Assembly (NCBI RefSeq): GCF_014932895.1
Contig: NZ_JACYOF010000014.1
Location: 1-64,000, forward strand
Source: Bacillus thuringiensis
GTDB lineage: Bacteria > Bacillota > Bacilli > Bacillales > Bacillaceae_G
DNA: 64,000 nucleotides
Reading direction: 5' to 3'
Numbering within the stretch: the stretch's first letter is position 1; every line of letters begins with the position of its first letter. A program made the translations under genes and the position numbers. The notes below the pieces were generated by a model. It was not told where the DNA came from. It made no database searches and worked only from the letters and a program-made list of their open reading frames with translations. Positions 41,998 to 51,047 of the stretch are shown in pieces.

Positions 41998-42360
41998 ATG
42001 TTCTATATAGTTATACCCCTAATAGTATTGATGACGGGAAATATATTAAAACGTTACGTTCCTGTTTTACATGTTGCATATATTTCGTTAGAACAAGTAA
42101 GGCAGATGGAAGATGTTATTGTTTTAGATGTGCGCGATTACACAGAGAGTAATGGTGATAACACTTCTGAAATTATGTGCATACCGTATGCGTATTTAAA
42201 GCGGTATTATCATGAAATACCCAATAAGCCTTTGCATCTTATTGTTCATAATAAAGTGGATCGAAACTTAAGTACTCGTTTTTTAAGGAAGAAAGGGTTC
42301 CATATTCAAAGTTATAGTGTATATACGGATCGGAAAAAAGAACAGAAGGAGGTCGAATAG
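41998..42360 (+). CDS. Membrane-anchored rhodanese-like protein lacking the catalytic cysteine
   Basis: The 120-residue protein has a hydrophobic N-terminus (residues 2-16) and a rhodanese-like fold (VIVLDVRDYTES, then PYAYLKRYYHEIP). At the active-site position the usual VC is replaced by IVHNK (H84), so it cannot be a normal sulfurtransferase. It may act as a membrane docking or regulatory partner. It lies between the TusA copies and an active membrane rhodanese. An ATACCCCTAATAGTAT run at 42013-42028 lies inside the first codons. Confidence 0.82.
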   Translation: MFYIVIPLIVLMTGNILKRYVPVLHVAYISLEQVRQMEDVIVLDVRDYTESNGDNTSEIMCIPYAYLKRYYHEIPNKPLHLIVHNKVDRNLSTRFLRKKGFHIQSYSVYTDRKKEQKEVE

Positions 42361-42364
42361 TTTT

Positions 42365-42733
42365 ATGGATGGAAAGACAATATTGAATATAATCTTAATT
42401 GTACTTGTAGCGTGGTTTATCATTTCTCGTTTCTCGCCAGTTAGAGGCGTGAGAAATATTTCTGGAAAAGAACTGAAACGTATGATAGGGCAAAATAATA
42501 AACAATTTATTGATGTACGTACACCTGGTGAATATAGAGGAAATAATATGAAAGGGTTTCGGAATATCCCTTTAAATGAACTAGCTCATAAAGCGAAACA
42601 ATTAGATAAAAATAAAGAAGTTGTGGTACTTTGCCAAAGTGGAATGAGAAGTAAACAAGCAGCAAAAGTGTTAAAAAAACTAGGATTTCAAAAGATTACA
42701 AATGTTTCAGGCGGTATGAATGCGTGTAACTAA
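42365..42733 (+). CDS. Membrane-anchored rhodanese
   Basis: The 122-residue protein has one N-terminal membrane helix (about 5-21) and a rhodanese domain with the active loop C90-QSGMRS. The domain should face the cytoplasm. ATG 42365 follows AAGGAGG; the longer frame from 42317 overlaps the preceding gene. It is the active counterpart of the cysteine-less gene just upstream. Confidence 0.88.
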   Translation: MDGKTILNIILIVLVAWFIISRFSPVRGVRNISGKELKRMIGQNNKQFIDVRTPGEYRGNNMKGFRNIPLNELAHKAKQLDKNKEVVVLCQSGMRSKQAAKVLKKLGFQKITNVSGGMNACN

Positions 42734-42747
42734 AAGGAGCGGGAAAA

Positions 42748-43044
42748 ATGAAAGAAATGACTGCAAAAGAATTAGAAGAAAAATTGTTACGTAAAGAAGC
42801 AGTAAATATCGTAGATGTACGTGAAGTAGAAGAAGTAGCCGAAGGGAAAATTCCAGAAGCATGTAATATTCCATTAGGATTATTGGAGTTTCGTATGCAT
42901 GAGTTAGATAAAAATAAAGAATATATTATCGTTTGTCGCTCTGGCGGGAGAAGTGCAAGAGCAGTTCAATTTTTAGAAAGTTACGGTTTTCAAGTGATAA
43001 ATATGGCGGGCGGTATGTTAGCTTGGGAAGGTAAAGTAGAGTAG
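42748..43044 (+). CDS. Single-domain rhodanese
   Basis: The 98-residue protein is a soluble GlpE/YqhL-like rhodanese with the active loop C63-RSGGRS and the CDC25-like entry IVDVREVEEV. ATG 42748 follows AAAGGAGCGGG. Confidence 0.92.
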   Translation: MKEMTAKELEEKLLRKEAVNIVDVREVEEVAEGKIPEACNIPLGLLEFRMHELDKNKEYIIVCRSGGRSARAVQFLESYGFQVINMAGGMLAWEGKVE

Positions 43045-43066
43045 AGTTTTTTTTACACTTTCAAAA

Positions 43067-43082
43067 ATACCCCTATAGGTAA
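43067..43082. promoter_or_regulatory. CstR/CsoR-type operator upstream of the DsrE-like gene
   Basis: ATACCCCTATAGGTAA resembles operators 1-3. TTTACA at 43052 may be the -35 of an internal promoter for the last two genes of the cluster. Confidence 0.72.
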
Positions 43083-43098
43083 TTAAGAGGAGGACAAC

Positions 43099-43578
43099 AT
43101 GGAACAACAGAAGAAAACAACAATTGTGTTATTTAGCGGAGATTATGATAAAGCCATGGCTGCTTATATTATTGCAAATGGCGCAGCAGCGTATGATCAA
43201 GAAGTAACAATTTTTCATACTTTTTGGGGTTTAAATGCGCTTAGGAAAGATGAACATGTGAAAGTGAAGAAGACTTTTATGGAGAAAGTCTTTGGAAAAA
43301 TGATGCCGCGTGGTGCGGATAAGATGGGATTATCCAAAATGAATTTTGCTGGTATGGGGCCAAAGATGATTAAAGGCATTATGAAAAAACATAACGCAAT
43401 GCCTTTGCCGGATTTAATTGATTTGGCGAAAGAACAAGGAGTTAAACTTGTAGCTTGTCAAATGACAGTAGATTTATTAGGGTTAAAAGAGGAAGAGATT
43501 ATGGAAGGGGTAGAGTTTGCTGGAGTTGCAGCTTATTTGGCAGATGCTTCTGAAGGGAATGTAAATTTATTTATTTAA
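43099..43578 (+). CDS. DsrE/DsrF-like protein (YrkE-like)
   Basis: The 159-residue DsrE/F/H-fold protein has the strand start TIVLFSGDYDKAM and a conserved cysteine C120 (KLVACQMTVDLLGL) at the sulfur-binding position. It probably carries persulfide sulfur like other DsrE2-type proteins. ATG 43099 follows AAGAGGAGG. It has its own operator upstream. Confidence 0.9.
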   Translation: MEQQKKTTIVLFSGDYDKAMAAYIIANGAAAYDQEVTIFHTFWGLNALRKDEHVKVKKTFMEKVFGKMMPRGADKMGLSKMNFAGMGPKMIKGIMKKHNAMPLPDLIDLAKEQGVKLVACQMTVDLLGLKEEEIMEGVEFAGVAAYLADASEGNVNLFI

Positions 43579-43623
43579 TGAAAAGATAGCCTTCTGTTTA
43601 TAAGAAGGGAGGAAAGAAATGAT

Positions 43624-44388
43624 ATGAATTTATTCTTTTTGCTGTTTGTTATCGGATTTATCGGCTCGTTTATATCGGGAATGGTAGGGATCGGCGGGGC
43701 TATTATTAATTACCCCATGATTTTATATATACCGGTATTATTAGGGTTTGCGGGGTATACATCACATGAAGTGAGCGGTATTACAGCGGTGCAAGTATTC
43801 TTTGCAACTTTTGCAGGCGCATGGGCATATCGGAAAAGTAATGATATGGATAAAACGTTAGTTGTGTATATGGGAGTTAGTATACTAATAGGAAGTTTTA
43901 TAGGAAGCTTTAGTGCAAATCTATTAAATGAACATGCTGTAAATGTTGTTTATACCGTATTAGCGACTATTGCAGCTATGATGATGTTTGTGCCGAAGAA
44001 AAATAATAGTGGAGCAGTTAATTATAATAAGTGGTTAGCAAGTATGTTAGCGTTTATTGTAGGAGGTGTCTCCGGCATTATTGGGGCTGGTGGTGCATTT
44101 CTTTTAGTTCCCATTATGCTAGTTATTTTAAAATTACCACTGCGCATGACGATAGCAACATCTATTGCTATTACGTTTATTTCCTCAGTAGGGATTACGA
44201 CTGGAAAAGTGATTACTGGGCAAGTAGTTATGATTCCAGCTCTAATTATTGCGATTGCGAGTATATTTGCTGCGCCGCTTGGAGCAAGAATTGGTAAGAG
44301 GATAAATCAAAAAGTACTGCAATATATGTTATCGATTTTAATTGTAGGAACTGCTGTTAAGATGTGGATTGATATGATATCGAAGTAA
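43624..44388 (+). CDS. TauE/SafE-type sulfite or sulfur-compound exporter (YrkJ-like)
   Basis: The 254-residue protein has about eight membrane segments in two repeats, with the family glycine-rich ends [18 protein letters not shown] and [17 protein letters not shown]. Members move sulfite, sulfonates or thiosulfate. Here it is last in the persulfide cluster and could expel sulfite produced by the dioxygenase; this is inference from context. Confidence 0.9.
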   Translation: MNLFFLLFVIGFIGSFISGMVGIGGAIINYPMILYIPVLLGFAGYTSHEVSGITAVQVFFATFAGAWAYRKSNDMDKTLVVYMGVSILIGSFIGSFSANLLNEHAVNVVYTVLATIAAMMMFVPKKNNSGAVNYNKWLASMLAFIVGGVSGIIGAGGAFLLVPIMLVILKLPLRMTIATSIAITFISSVGITTGKVITGQVVMIPALIIAIASIFAAPLGARIGKRINQKVLQYMLSILIVGTAVKMWIDMISK

Positions 44389-44420
44389 AAGGATGGTGCT
44401 GCTTGCAGCCCATCCTTTTA
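44387..44420 (+). terminator. Terminator of the sulfur cluster
   Basis: AAAAGGATGG pairs with CCATCCTTTT, with inner GCTGC/GCAGC pairing. The bcr1-like repeat begins two bases later. Confidence 0.88.
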
Positions 44421-44421
44421 C

Positions 44422-44530
44422 TTATCCCGCTATTTGTGGGCAGTAAAACTCCACCTCAAAATTCGACTGGAGCAAAGAAGTTAGGTGGGAGTCGGGCTGC
44501 CCGTAAACGCCCGATTGGTGTGGGCTAATA
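44422..44530 (+). repeat. bcr1-like repeat, copy 2
   Basis: It starts TTATCCCGCTATTTGTGGGC, contains CTCCACCT and AGGTGGGAG arms and then GGGCTGCCCGT and GCCCGATTGG. It lies between a terminator and the hairpin at 44528. Confidence 0.82.
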
Positions 44531-44564
44531 ATCAGTGGGGGATGAACAAAACCCCACTGATTAT
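44528..44564 (-). terminator. Hairpin after the YbjN-like gene
   Basis: AATCAGTGGGG pairs with CCCCACTGATT. The T tract on the minus strand is poor, so termination strength is uncertain. Confidence 0.6.
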
Positions 44565-44573
44565 AGTTTCACT

Positions 44574-45014
44574 TTATGCCCAAATCACTTTCATTAAGTT
44601 TTTATATTCATCATTTGCTAATTTATATAGCATTCTTGTATGTTCAAAGACAAGTGCTGGATTAAAGTTTGGTTCTGAGAATGCAAGAGATGTTGAAATA
44701 TCAATTGCATTTTGCTTGTTTAGTGTGAATTTTGCAAATCGATAAGCTGTGTTTAATTCATTGATTACGTGTAAAACGTCATTTGTTGATGTTGAATCAG
44801 GTACGTGAGCAACATTGAAGCAGTATATATCCACAGTAGGATGTTCGTTTTGGAAAGCAGCGATAAGCTGAATTTTTGCGCCAGCTTCTGTCTCTAATCC
44901 TACTGAAAAATGTACAGAACCATCATTTTCATCTATATTTTCTTCCATGTATATATCATTGGATTTTAAGTAGTCTTTAAAATCTGAAATGTTATGTTTT
45001 ACTGCAGCTTTCAT
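44574..45014 (-). CDS. YbjN-like domain protein of unknown function
   Basis: The 146-residue soluble protein has a mixed alpha/beta pattern that looks like the YbjN/type III chaperone-like fold (HFSVGLETEAGAKIQLIAAF, then VLHVINELNTAYRFAKF). No catalytic motif is visible. The family call is tentative. It forms a single-gene unit. Confidence 0.75.
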   Translation of the reverse strand: MKAAVKHNISDFKDYLKSNDIYMEENIDENDGSVHFSVGLETEAGAKIQLIAAFQNEHPTVDIYCFNVAHVPDSTSTNDVLHVINELNTAYRFAKFTLNKQNAIDISTSLAFSEPNFNPALVFEHTRMLYKLANDEYKNLMKVIWA

Positions 45015-45116
45015 ATGTATGAGCCCCCTGGTAATTGGAATAGATTACTATCATTTATTATAATTTAAAAATATTAAAAAAGATAGTTAGAAAGTTCTGA
45101 TTTTTAACATTAAAGA

Positions 45117-45164
45117 AATAAAAAGAAGCAGTGCTCTACCCCCATATAGCACTGCTTCTTTTTT
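45117..45164 (-). terminator. Terminator of the LCP gene
   Basis: AAAGAAGCAGTGCT pairs with AGCACTGCTTCTTT, with A/T runs on both sides. Confidence 0.9.
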
Positions 45165-46371
45165 ATTCATTGTCGTTAGACGATGTTTCTGTATCTTCAC
45201 TGTTATTTTTATTCTTATTTTTAGTTTCATTGTTACTTGATTCGCGTTCACTTGTATTTTCAGACTTAGATTCTTTTGTTTTCTCTGAACTTGTTTTTTT
45301 CGAATCAGAGTCAGTTTTTGTATATGCAGGTAGTCCAAGGTGAGTACGAAGTTCGTTTGTAACATTTGCTAATTCTTTTTGATCTGGATTGTAGTAATAT
45401 GTTCGGCCGCCACCAGCAGATTTGCTACATGTATCATCACCTTTTTCCATATAGCAGTCATCACCTTGAATTTGTAATTTCTCAATTGAAGAATCCGATC
45501 CATATTTATAGAATGAAAGCATATCATCGAATGTTAAGTTTGTAACGAATTGTCCGTTAATATCATCAATGATGTTGCCAACTTTTGTTACAGATCCAAC
45601 GTTTGTTAGTTTCTTTAAAATTGCTTCAATAACGAGTTGTTGACGTTGTCCGCGCATTGCATCACTATCGATGTGTCGTGTTCTAGCAAGAGCAAGAGCT
45701 TCTTCACCATTTAACTTTTGAACACCTTTTTTCAGGTGAATTGCATCGGCATTATCATTACTATCTTGTTCTGTAAATTCAACAGGAACATCGACTTCAA
45801 TGCCGCCTAAATCATCGACAATTTTTATAAATGATTTGAAGTTAAACTTTACAAAGTAATCAACAGGAACATTTAGTAATTTTTCAACTGCATCAATACT
45901 TGCTTGTGGTCCACCTTTTTTTCCGTTTTTAGTAGAACCGTATGCATGAGCGTGTGTTATTTTATCTTTTTTCTTTTCAACTGGAATATAAGTATATGTG
46001 TCTCGTGGAATACTTAATAGCTTTACAGTTTTGCTATCTTTATTAAACGTTGCGAGTAACAGTGCATCTGTTCTTATAGCCTCACCATATTCTTTTCCTC
46101 GAACATCACTTTCATCAACACCCATTATTAAGACAGAGACGTTATTCGTAATGGGTTTTACAGCCTTATCACGTAAATCAGATTTATCACCGCGCGCTAA
46201 ACCGTGTGCGGCATTTCGAACAGCAGAAGATGCTTTATTTACTAAAAACCATGTATAACCGCCACCTACTAGTAAAAAGAATAGAATAGCGCTTATAATA
46301 ATTTTTGTTTTTTTATTACCTTTTTTTGGTTTACTGCGTGTATTTTCTTGCAAAGATGGGTTTTGCTCCAT
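45163..46371 (-). CDS. LytR-CpsA-Psr (LCP) family cell-wall ligase
   Basis: The 402-residue protein has a short basic cytoplasmic tail, one membrane helix (about 24-44) and an extracytoplasmic LCP domain. Family motifs are visible: GVDESDVRG, RTDALLLATFN, LLSIPRDTY, and ALARTRHIDSDAMRGQRQQ. LCP proteins attach teichoic acids or other undecaprenyl-linked polymers to peptidoglycan. The last 60 residues are a Ser/Lys/Asn/Glu-rich low-complexity tail. Start ATG 46371 follows AAGGAG; an ATG at 46407 would cover it. Confidence 0.94.
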   Translation of the reverse strand: MEQNPSLQENTRSKPKKGNKKTKIIISAILFFLLVGGGYTWFLVNKASSAVRNAAHGLARGDKSDLRDKAVKPITNNVSVLIMGVDESDVRGKEYGEAIRTDALLLATFNKDSKTVKLLSIPRDTYTYIPVEKKKDKITHAHAYGSTKNGKKGGPQASIDAVEKLLNVPVDYFVKFNFKSFIKIVDDLGGIEVDVPVEFTEQDSNDNADAIHLKKGVQKLNGEEALALARTRHIDSDAMRGQRQQLVIEAILKKLTNVGSVTKVGNIIDDINGQFVTNLTFDDMLSFYKYGSDSSIEKLQIQGDDCYMEKGDDTCSKSAGGGRTYYYNPDQKELANVTNELRTHLGLPAYTKTDSDSKKTSSEKTKESKSENTSERESSNNETKNKNKNNSEDTETSSNDNE

Positions 46372-46687
46372 TTCCTGTACTCCTTCATTTGGATTGAAAT
46401 ACGACACTCATATCCACTTATTATAATGAAATTTATCGAAAAAAAACATTACAAAACATTTACATTTCGTAAAAATTCAATTTATTTATAAAAAGTCAGA
46501 TTTTCTATATGTTATTTTTTAGATGTAGGATAAGTATATGTTTTTTTAGTAGAAATGAAAATATGTCTTGTGAGAAAGTGATAGAGAAGTAAGATTTGTT
46601 GGAATATAGCCAAGAAGAAACGGATAGTCTTACTTATATTTTTTATATAATAAAGAAGAATTATACAGACAAAGGAGAAAGAGCATC
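46372..46687. other. Intergenic region between divergent genes
   Basis: This AT-rich stretch carries both promoters. TATAAT on the minus strand (46420-46425) is a probable -10 for the LCP gene. TATATAAT near 46647 is a probable -10 for the oxidoreductase. No further gene or structured RNA is seen. Confidence 0.45.
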
Positions 46688-47686
46688 ATGGATCGTACAT
46701 CATTCCGAGCAATCGTTGTGAACGAAATGGAAAATAATCAGTTTGAAAGAAATGTTGTTGAGAGAGAAGTAAGTAGTTTGCCTGAAGGAGATGTGCTAAT
46801 ACGGGTTCATTATTCTTCATTGAATTATAAAGACGCCCTTTCAGCTACTGGTAATAAAGGTGTTACGAGAACATATCCTCATACACCAGGAATTGATGCC
46901 GCAGGAGAAGTTGTGAGTAGTAGAAATGATGCCTTTAAGGAAGGGGATCATGTTATTGTAACGGGATATGATTTAGGTATGAATACTTCTGGTGGTTTCG
47001 GTGAATATATTCGTGTGCCATCATCTTGGATCATTCCTTTGCCAGAAGGAATGTCTTTAAAGGAAAGTATGATGTATGGGACAGCAGGTTTTACAGCTGC
47101 ATTATCGGTGTATAAACTCTTGAAAACGGGAATTACGCCTAGTATGGGAGATGTTTTAGTAACGGGTGCTACAGGCGGCGTAGGTAGTGTAGCGGTTAGT
47201 ATTTTAAGTAAGTTAGGATTTAACGTAGTAGGAGCGACAGGGAAAATGGAAGAGGAAGAGATGCTACTACGTCTAGGAGCGAAAAAAGTGATTCATCGTG
47301 AAGAATTGAGTGATGAATCAGGAAGGCCAATGCTTAAAGGAATATACGCCGGAGTTATCGATACTGTAGGTGGAAATATGTTAGAAGCAGCGTTAAAATC
47401 GGTAAAGTATGGCGGTTGTGTAACGACATGTGGTAATGTGGCAGGACACGAATTATACACCACGGTATATCCGTTTATTTTGCGAGGTATTAGCCTTTTA
47501 GGGATAGATTCCGTACAATGCCCAGTAGATGTGAGAAAAGAAGTTTGGGCATTGTTAGCGAATGAGTGGGAAAACAAAGAGTTACTATCTTATACAGAAG
47601 AATGTACATTAGAAGAGTTAGATGAGAAGTTTATATTTATATTGCAAGGAAAGCTAAAAGGAAGAACAGTTGTAAAAATGAAATGA
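46688..47686 (+). CDS. YhdH/YhfP-type zinc-independent quinone oxidoreductase
   Basis: The 332-residue medium-chain dehydrogenase/reductase lacks the zinc ligands, with SLNYKDALSATG and HTPGIDAAG as in the YhdH/YhfP (acrylyl-CoA reductase-like) group, and an NADPH fold VTGATGGVGSVAVSIL. The physiological substrate is unknown; E. coli YhdH reduces acrylyl-CoA. ATG 46688 follows AAAGGAGAAAG. Confidence 0.92.
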   Translation: MDRTSFRAIVVNEMENNQFERNVVEREVSSLPEGDVLIRVHYSSLNYKDALSATGNKGVTRTYPHTPGIDAAGEVVSSRNDAFKEGDHVIVTGYDLGMNTSGGFGEYIRVPSSWIIPLPEGMSLKESMMYGTAGFTAALSVYKLLKTGITPSMGDVLVTGATGGVGSVAVSILSKLGFNVVGATGKMEEEEMLLRLGAKKVIHREELSDESGRPMLKGIYAGVIDTVGGNMLEAALKSVKYGGCVTTCGNVAGHELYTTVYPFILRGISLLGIDSVQCPVDVRKEVWALLANEWENKELLSYTEECTLEELDEKFIFILQGKLKGRTVVKMK

Positions 47687-47717
47687 AAAAAGAGACGCGT
47701 AATAGCGTCTCTTTTCT
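47686..47717. terminator. Bidirectional terminator
   Basis: AAAAGAGACGC pairs with GCGTCTCTTTT around GTAATA. It separates the convergent oxidoreductase and Na/Pi transporter genes. Confidence 0.9.
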
Positions 47718-47720
47718 TAA

Positions 47721-49376
47721 TTATAATGATTGTCTTAAATTGATTTTTCCTTGTTCACCTAAAACACCGTCAGCGATATTTACAGCGTGATCACCGATAC
47801 GCTCTAAGTTACTTACCATATCAACGAAGATGATACTTGCATCACCTGAACAGCTACGTTCGTTTAGACGTAATACATGACGTTTGCGAAGAACACGTTC
47901 CATTTGATCGATTTTACGTTCTTTTGCAATAACTGTTTGAGCAAGTTCTGTGTCGAAGTTTGTTAAAGCTTCAACTGCGTCTTGTAACGTTGAAATCGTT
48001 AATTCTAGCATTTCGTTTAATTCAGCTAGCGCTTCGCCTGATAGTGAAACGCGGTTTGAAATTTGGAAATCTACAAGCTCTACAAGGTTTTCTACATGAT
48101 CACCGACACGTTCAATATCTCCAACAACACCAGCTAAAACAGAATGTTTTTCAGAATCTGCTGATGAAAGTGGTTTTTCTGATAGTAAAACTAAATACTC
48201 GGTAATTTTTTTATCTAAATTGTTAATAGCGCCTTCTAATTGAGTAGCCATGTTTGCGTGTTTTTTGTCTTGTGTATTTAAAAATTGATTAGCTTCTTTT
48301 AGTCCATGTAATGAAAACTCAGCCATACGAATAATTTCTTTTTGAGCTTCTGTTAAAGCAATGGCTGGAGATTGCTCAATAAAGATTGGATTTAAATGTT
48401 GCGGTTTAAAGTTAATAGATGCATCTTCGCCACGAATGATTTTTGTTACAATCCATGCCAATACTGCAATGAATGGGAACTGAATGATCGTATTCGTTAC
48501 GTTAAATGTTCCGTGTGCAAATGCAATTGTCATTTCTGGATTTAAGTTTAATGACGTTTGGAAATATTGAATTAAACTTGTAAAAGGTACTAATAAAATC
48601 GTAAAGATAATGGTACCGATAATATTAAAAATAACGTGAACTAATGCTGCACGTCTTGCTGCAATTGAAGTACCGATTGCTGCTAATACCGCTGTAATTG
48701 TCGTACCGATGTTATCACCGAATAATACAGGAAGAGCAGCTTGTAAGTCGATTGCACCTTGACCGAATAATTCTTGTAAAATACCGATTGTTGCGCTTGA
48801 GCTTTGTACAATTAAAGTGAAAATTGTACCGACAATAATTCCTAAAATTGGATTATCACTCATGCTAACCATTAAATCTTGGAAGGACTCTAAAGAACGA
48901 AGGGGTTTCATACCTGCGCTCATTAATTCTAAACCGAAGAATAGCATACCAAAACCGAATACAACTTGACCTACAGAATGTACTTTTTTATTTTTAAAGA
49001 AGAATAGTAAGATCGCTCCAACTGCCATAACTGGGAGAGCGTATTCTCCGATTTTAATTCCGATAATAAATGCAGTAACTGTCGTACCGATGTTTGCACC
49101 CATAATAACACCGATTGCTTGTCTTAATGTCATAAATCCAGCACTTACAAGTCCGACTGTTAAAGCAGTTGTTCCTGAACTTGATTGGATTAATACAGTA
49201 ACTAACATACCTGCTAGTACACCCATAAGTGGGTTTGTTGTAAAGCGATCTAGAATATCGCGAAGACGATCTCCAGCTGCTTGTTGCAGTCCATCGCCCA
49301 TGTATTTAATCCCGAATAAGAAAATACCTAATCCACCAATGAATTGGAAGATCATTTCTTGAACATTATATTCCAC
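47721..49376 (-). CDS. Na/Pi cotransporter family protein with PhoU-like tail
   Basis: The 551-residue protein has two inverted Na/Pi repeats (QSSSGTTALTVGLVSAG and QSSSATIGILQ) in about eight membrane segments, then a C-terminal PhoU-type helical region (about 340-551) with HVENLVELVDF. It should import phosphate with sodium, perhaps regulated by the PhoU part. The start is GTG 49376, eight bases after AAGGAG; GTG 49385 is too near that site. Confidence 0.93.
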   Translation of the reverse strand: MEYNVQEMIFQFIGGLGIFLFGIKYMGDGLQQAAGDRLRDILDRFTTNPLMGVLAGMLVTVLIQSSSGTTALTVGLVSAGFMTLRQAIGVIMGANIGTTVTAFIIGIKIGEYALPVMAVGAILLFFFKNKKVHSVGQVVFGFGMLFFGLELMSAGMKPLRSLESFQDLMVSMSDNPILGIIVGTIFTLIVQSSSATIGILQELFGQGAIDLQAALPVLFGDNIGTTITAVLAAIGTSIAARRAALVHVIFNIIGTIIFTILLVPFTSLIQYFQTSLNLNPEMTIAFAHGTFNVTNTIIQFPFIAVLAWIVTKIIRGEDASINFKPQHLNPIFIEQSPAIALTEAQKEIIRMAEFSLHGLKEANQFLNTQDKKHANMATQLEGAINNLDKKITEYLVLLSEKPLSSADSEKHSVLAGVVGDIERVGDHVENLVELVDFQISNRVSLSGEALAELNEMLELTISTLQDAVEALTNFDTELAQTVIAKERKIDQMERVLRKRHVLRLNERSCSGDASIIFVDMVSNLERIGDHAVNIADGVLGEQGKINLRQSL

Positions 49377-49675
49377 GCATTCCACTCCTTAAATTTCATG
49401 TACGATGTAATTATTAACTGAACCTTGAGTCACTGTAAACGGTTTATCAGTAAAATTTACACTAAATTTACAAAGAGATGAAAAGTTTACATTTTTTTAA
49501 AGAAATAGCTATATTTTATTGGTTTTCAACTTTTGTAAATGGTATTTTTGTGAAGGAGTCACACTTTTTAGAATAATATTATTCGACTTCATATGAAGGA
49601 AAGTGTCTGTGAGTTCATCGTATATTTTTTGATAAAAGCTAAAAAAATATGTGGAAAAATGAATGTAGTTTTATA

Positions 49676-49831
49676 CCGTCAAAAAGTTGGGAGTGTCTAA
49701 CATGTATTGATTAGGATCAGGTTATTTGTTGAACCAATCGGGCTTTAACGGGCAGCCCGACTCCCACCTAACTCCCTCGCATTCGCCGAATTTTGAGGTG
49801 GGAGTCTTACTGCCCGCAAATAGCGGGATAA
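49676..49831 (-). repeat. bcr1-like repeat, copy 3 (full length)
   Basis: On the minus strand it runs TTATCCCGCTATTTGCGGGC, GACTCCCACCTC, then GGTGGGAGTCGGGCTGCCCG and about 50 more bases up to CTCCCAACTTTTTG. Length is about 155 bp, as reported for bcr1. Several nested inverted repeats are present (CCCGC/GCGGG, GACTCCCACCT/AGGTGGGAGTC, CGGGCTGCCCG). Its start abuts the terminator of the MFS gene. Confidence 0.86.
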
Positions 49832-49861
49832 AAAAGCTGCTAAATTATCCAGCAGCTTTTT
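49830..49861 (-). terminator. Terminator overlapping the MFS stop codon
   Basis: On the minus strand AAAAAGCTGCT pairs with AGCAGCTTTTT; the stop codon TAA lies in the loop. The bcr1-like element begins in the T run. Confidence 0.88.
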
Positions 49862-51047
49862 CTGTATTTTTATCTCCGTGCTTTTGTTTTCTTATACTTG
49901 TAATGTAAATAAAGAGGAAAGCAATAAGTAATAGAGAGGAATAACGATATACAGTTGCATAGTTTGTAAAATGTGCAATGAATCCAAAAATAATCGCTCC
50001 AGCACCAATTCCAAGATCAAATGCTGAGAAGAATGTAGCTGTTGCAACTCCTCGTCGGTGCGGTGCTACTCGGTCAATCATCCATGCTTGTAGTGCTGGT
50101 TGAATCGCCCCAAAACCACTTCCGTAACACGCTGCGGCAATAATTAAGCTCGGAATTGTCGTCGTATACGACAATAAAATAATACCTGTAAATGTTATAA
50201 TAACTCCTGGAATGATGACGAATGTATGACCTTTCGCATCATATAGCCTCCCGGAAAATGGACGAGTCACAGCGATTGCCAGTGCATTACATAAAAAGAA
50301 GAGGCTAATATCAGCAATGCCGACTTCGGTAGCGAATAGTGTGATAAAGCTTCCGATTCCTCCGTACATTAATGTAATACATAATATTAATAATGAAGGA
50401 AGTAAAGCTTTGCGCTCAATAAATCCATCGAGAAAAGTACTAGATGATTGCTTCGGTGGTTGTTTTGTTTTTTTGATTTGGAGAAGTTTCGTTAATATTA
50501 ATGAAACAATTGTGCATGAAAGTGCACATAAAAAAAGAACATTGAAATTATATGTTTGCATAAGCCATAGTCCAATGAGTGGACCGAGGGCCATTGCAAT
50601 GGTTCCAGAAAGTCCGAAATATCCCATGCCCTCTCCGCGGCGAGCTGTTGGAATTAAATCAGAAACGACAGTTCCATATGTAGTCGTTGTAATACCGAAA
50701 CCAGCTCCGTGTAAAATACGAACGGCAAGCAAGAGAAAGATGGTTGAGGCGAAAAGGTAACTGCCCATAGCGAGCAAACAAATAGCAGTACCGATCATTA
50801 AAATGATTTTTTTATTAAATTTCTGCAAGGCATTTCCAGTTAGCGGTCTAACAAAAAGTGCCGCCACGGTAAACATACCGACAACAAATCCGATATTGGA
50901 ACTTGTGCCACCAATTTCTTTCACATAAACAGGTAAAGTCGGAATTAACATTTGAAACCCTAAAAACATACATAAGTTTGCAAAAATTAAAGCAACAAAC
51001 TCTTTTGTCCATAACGGTTCTCGTTTTACGAGTATTGCTTCTCCCAT
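49845..51047 (-). CDS. MFS transporter, drug efflux type
   Basis: The 400-residue protein has 12 predicted membrane segments and the MFS loop motif RPLTGNALQKFNKK between helices 2 and 3 plus a helix 5 motif (GLSGTIAMALGPLIGLWL). It belongs to the YfkF/staphylopine-exporter-like efflux proteins, but the substrate is unknown. ATG 51047 follows AGGGGATG. It is a single-gene unit. Confidence 0.9.
   Translation of the reverse strand: MGEAILVKREPLWTKEFVALIFANLCMFLGFQMLIPTLPVYVKEIGGTSSNIGFVVGMFTVAALFVRPLTGNALQKFNKKIILMIGTAICLLAMGSYLFASTIFLLLAVRILHGAGFGITTTTYGTVVSDLIPTARRGEGMGYFGLSGTIAMALGPLIGLWLMQTYNFNVLFLCALSCTIVSLILTKLLQIKKTKQPPKQSSSTFLDGFIERKALLPSLLILCITLMYGGIGSFITLFATEVGIADISLFFLCNALAIAVTRPFSGRLYDAKGHTFVIIPGVIITFTGIILLSYTTTIPSLIIAAACYGSGFGAIQPALQAWMIDRVAPHRRGVATATFFSAFDLGIGAGAIIFGFIAHFTNYATVYRYSSLLLIAFLFIYITSIRKQKHGDKNTEKAAG

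Noticed and set aside
42013-42028. CstR-like site inside the cysteine-less rhodanese gene
   Set aside because: The left arm fits (ATACCCC) but the right arm is poor and the site lies within coding sequence with no promoter visible.
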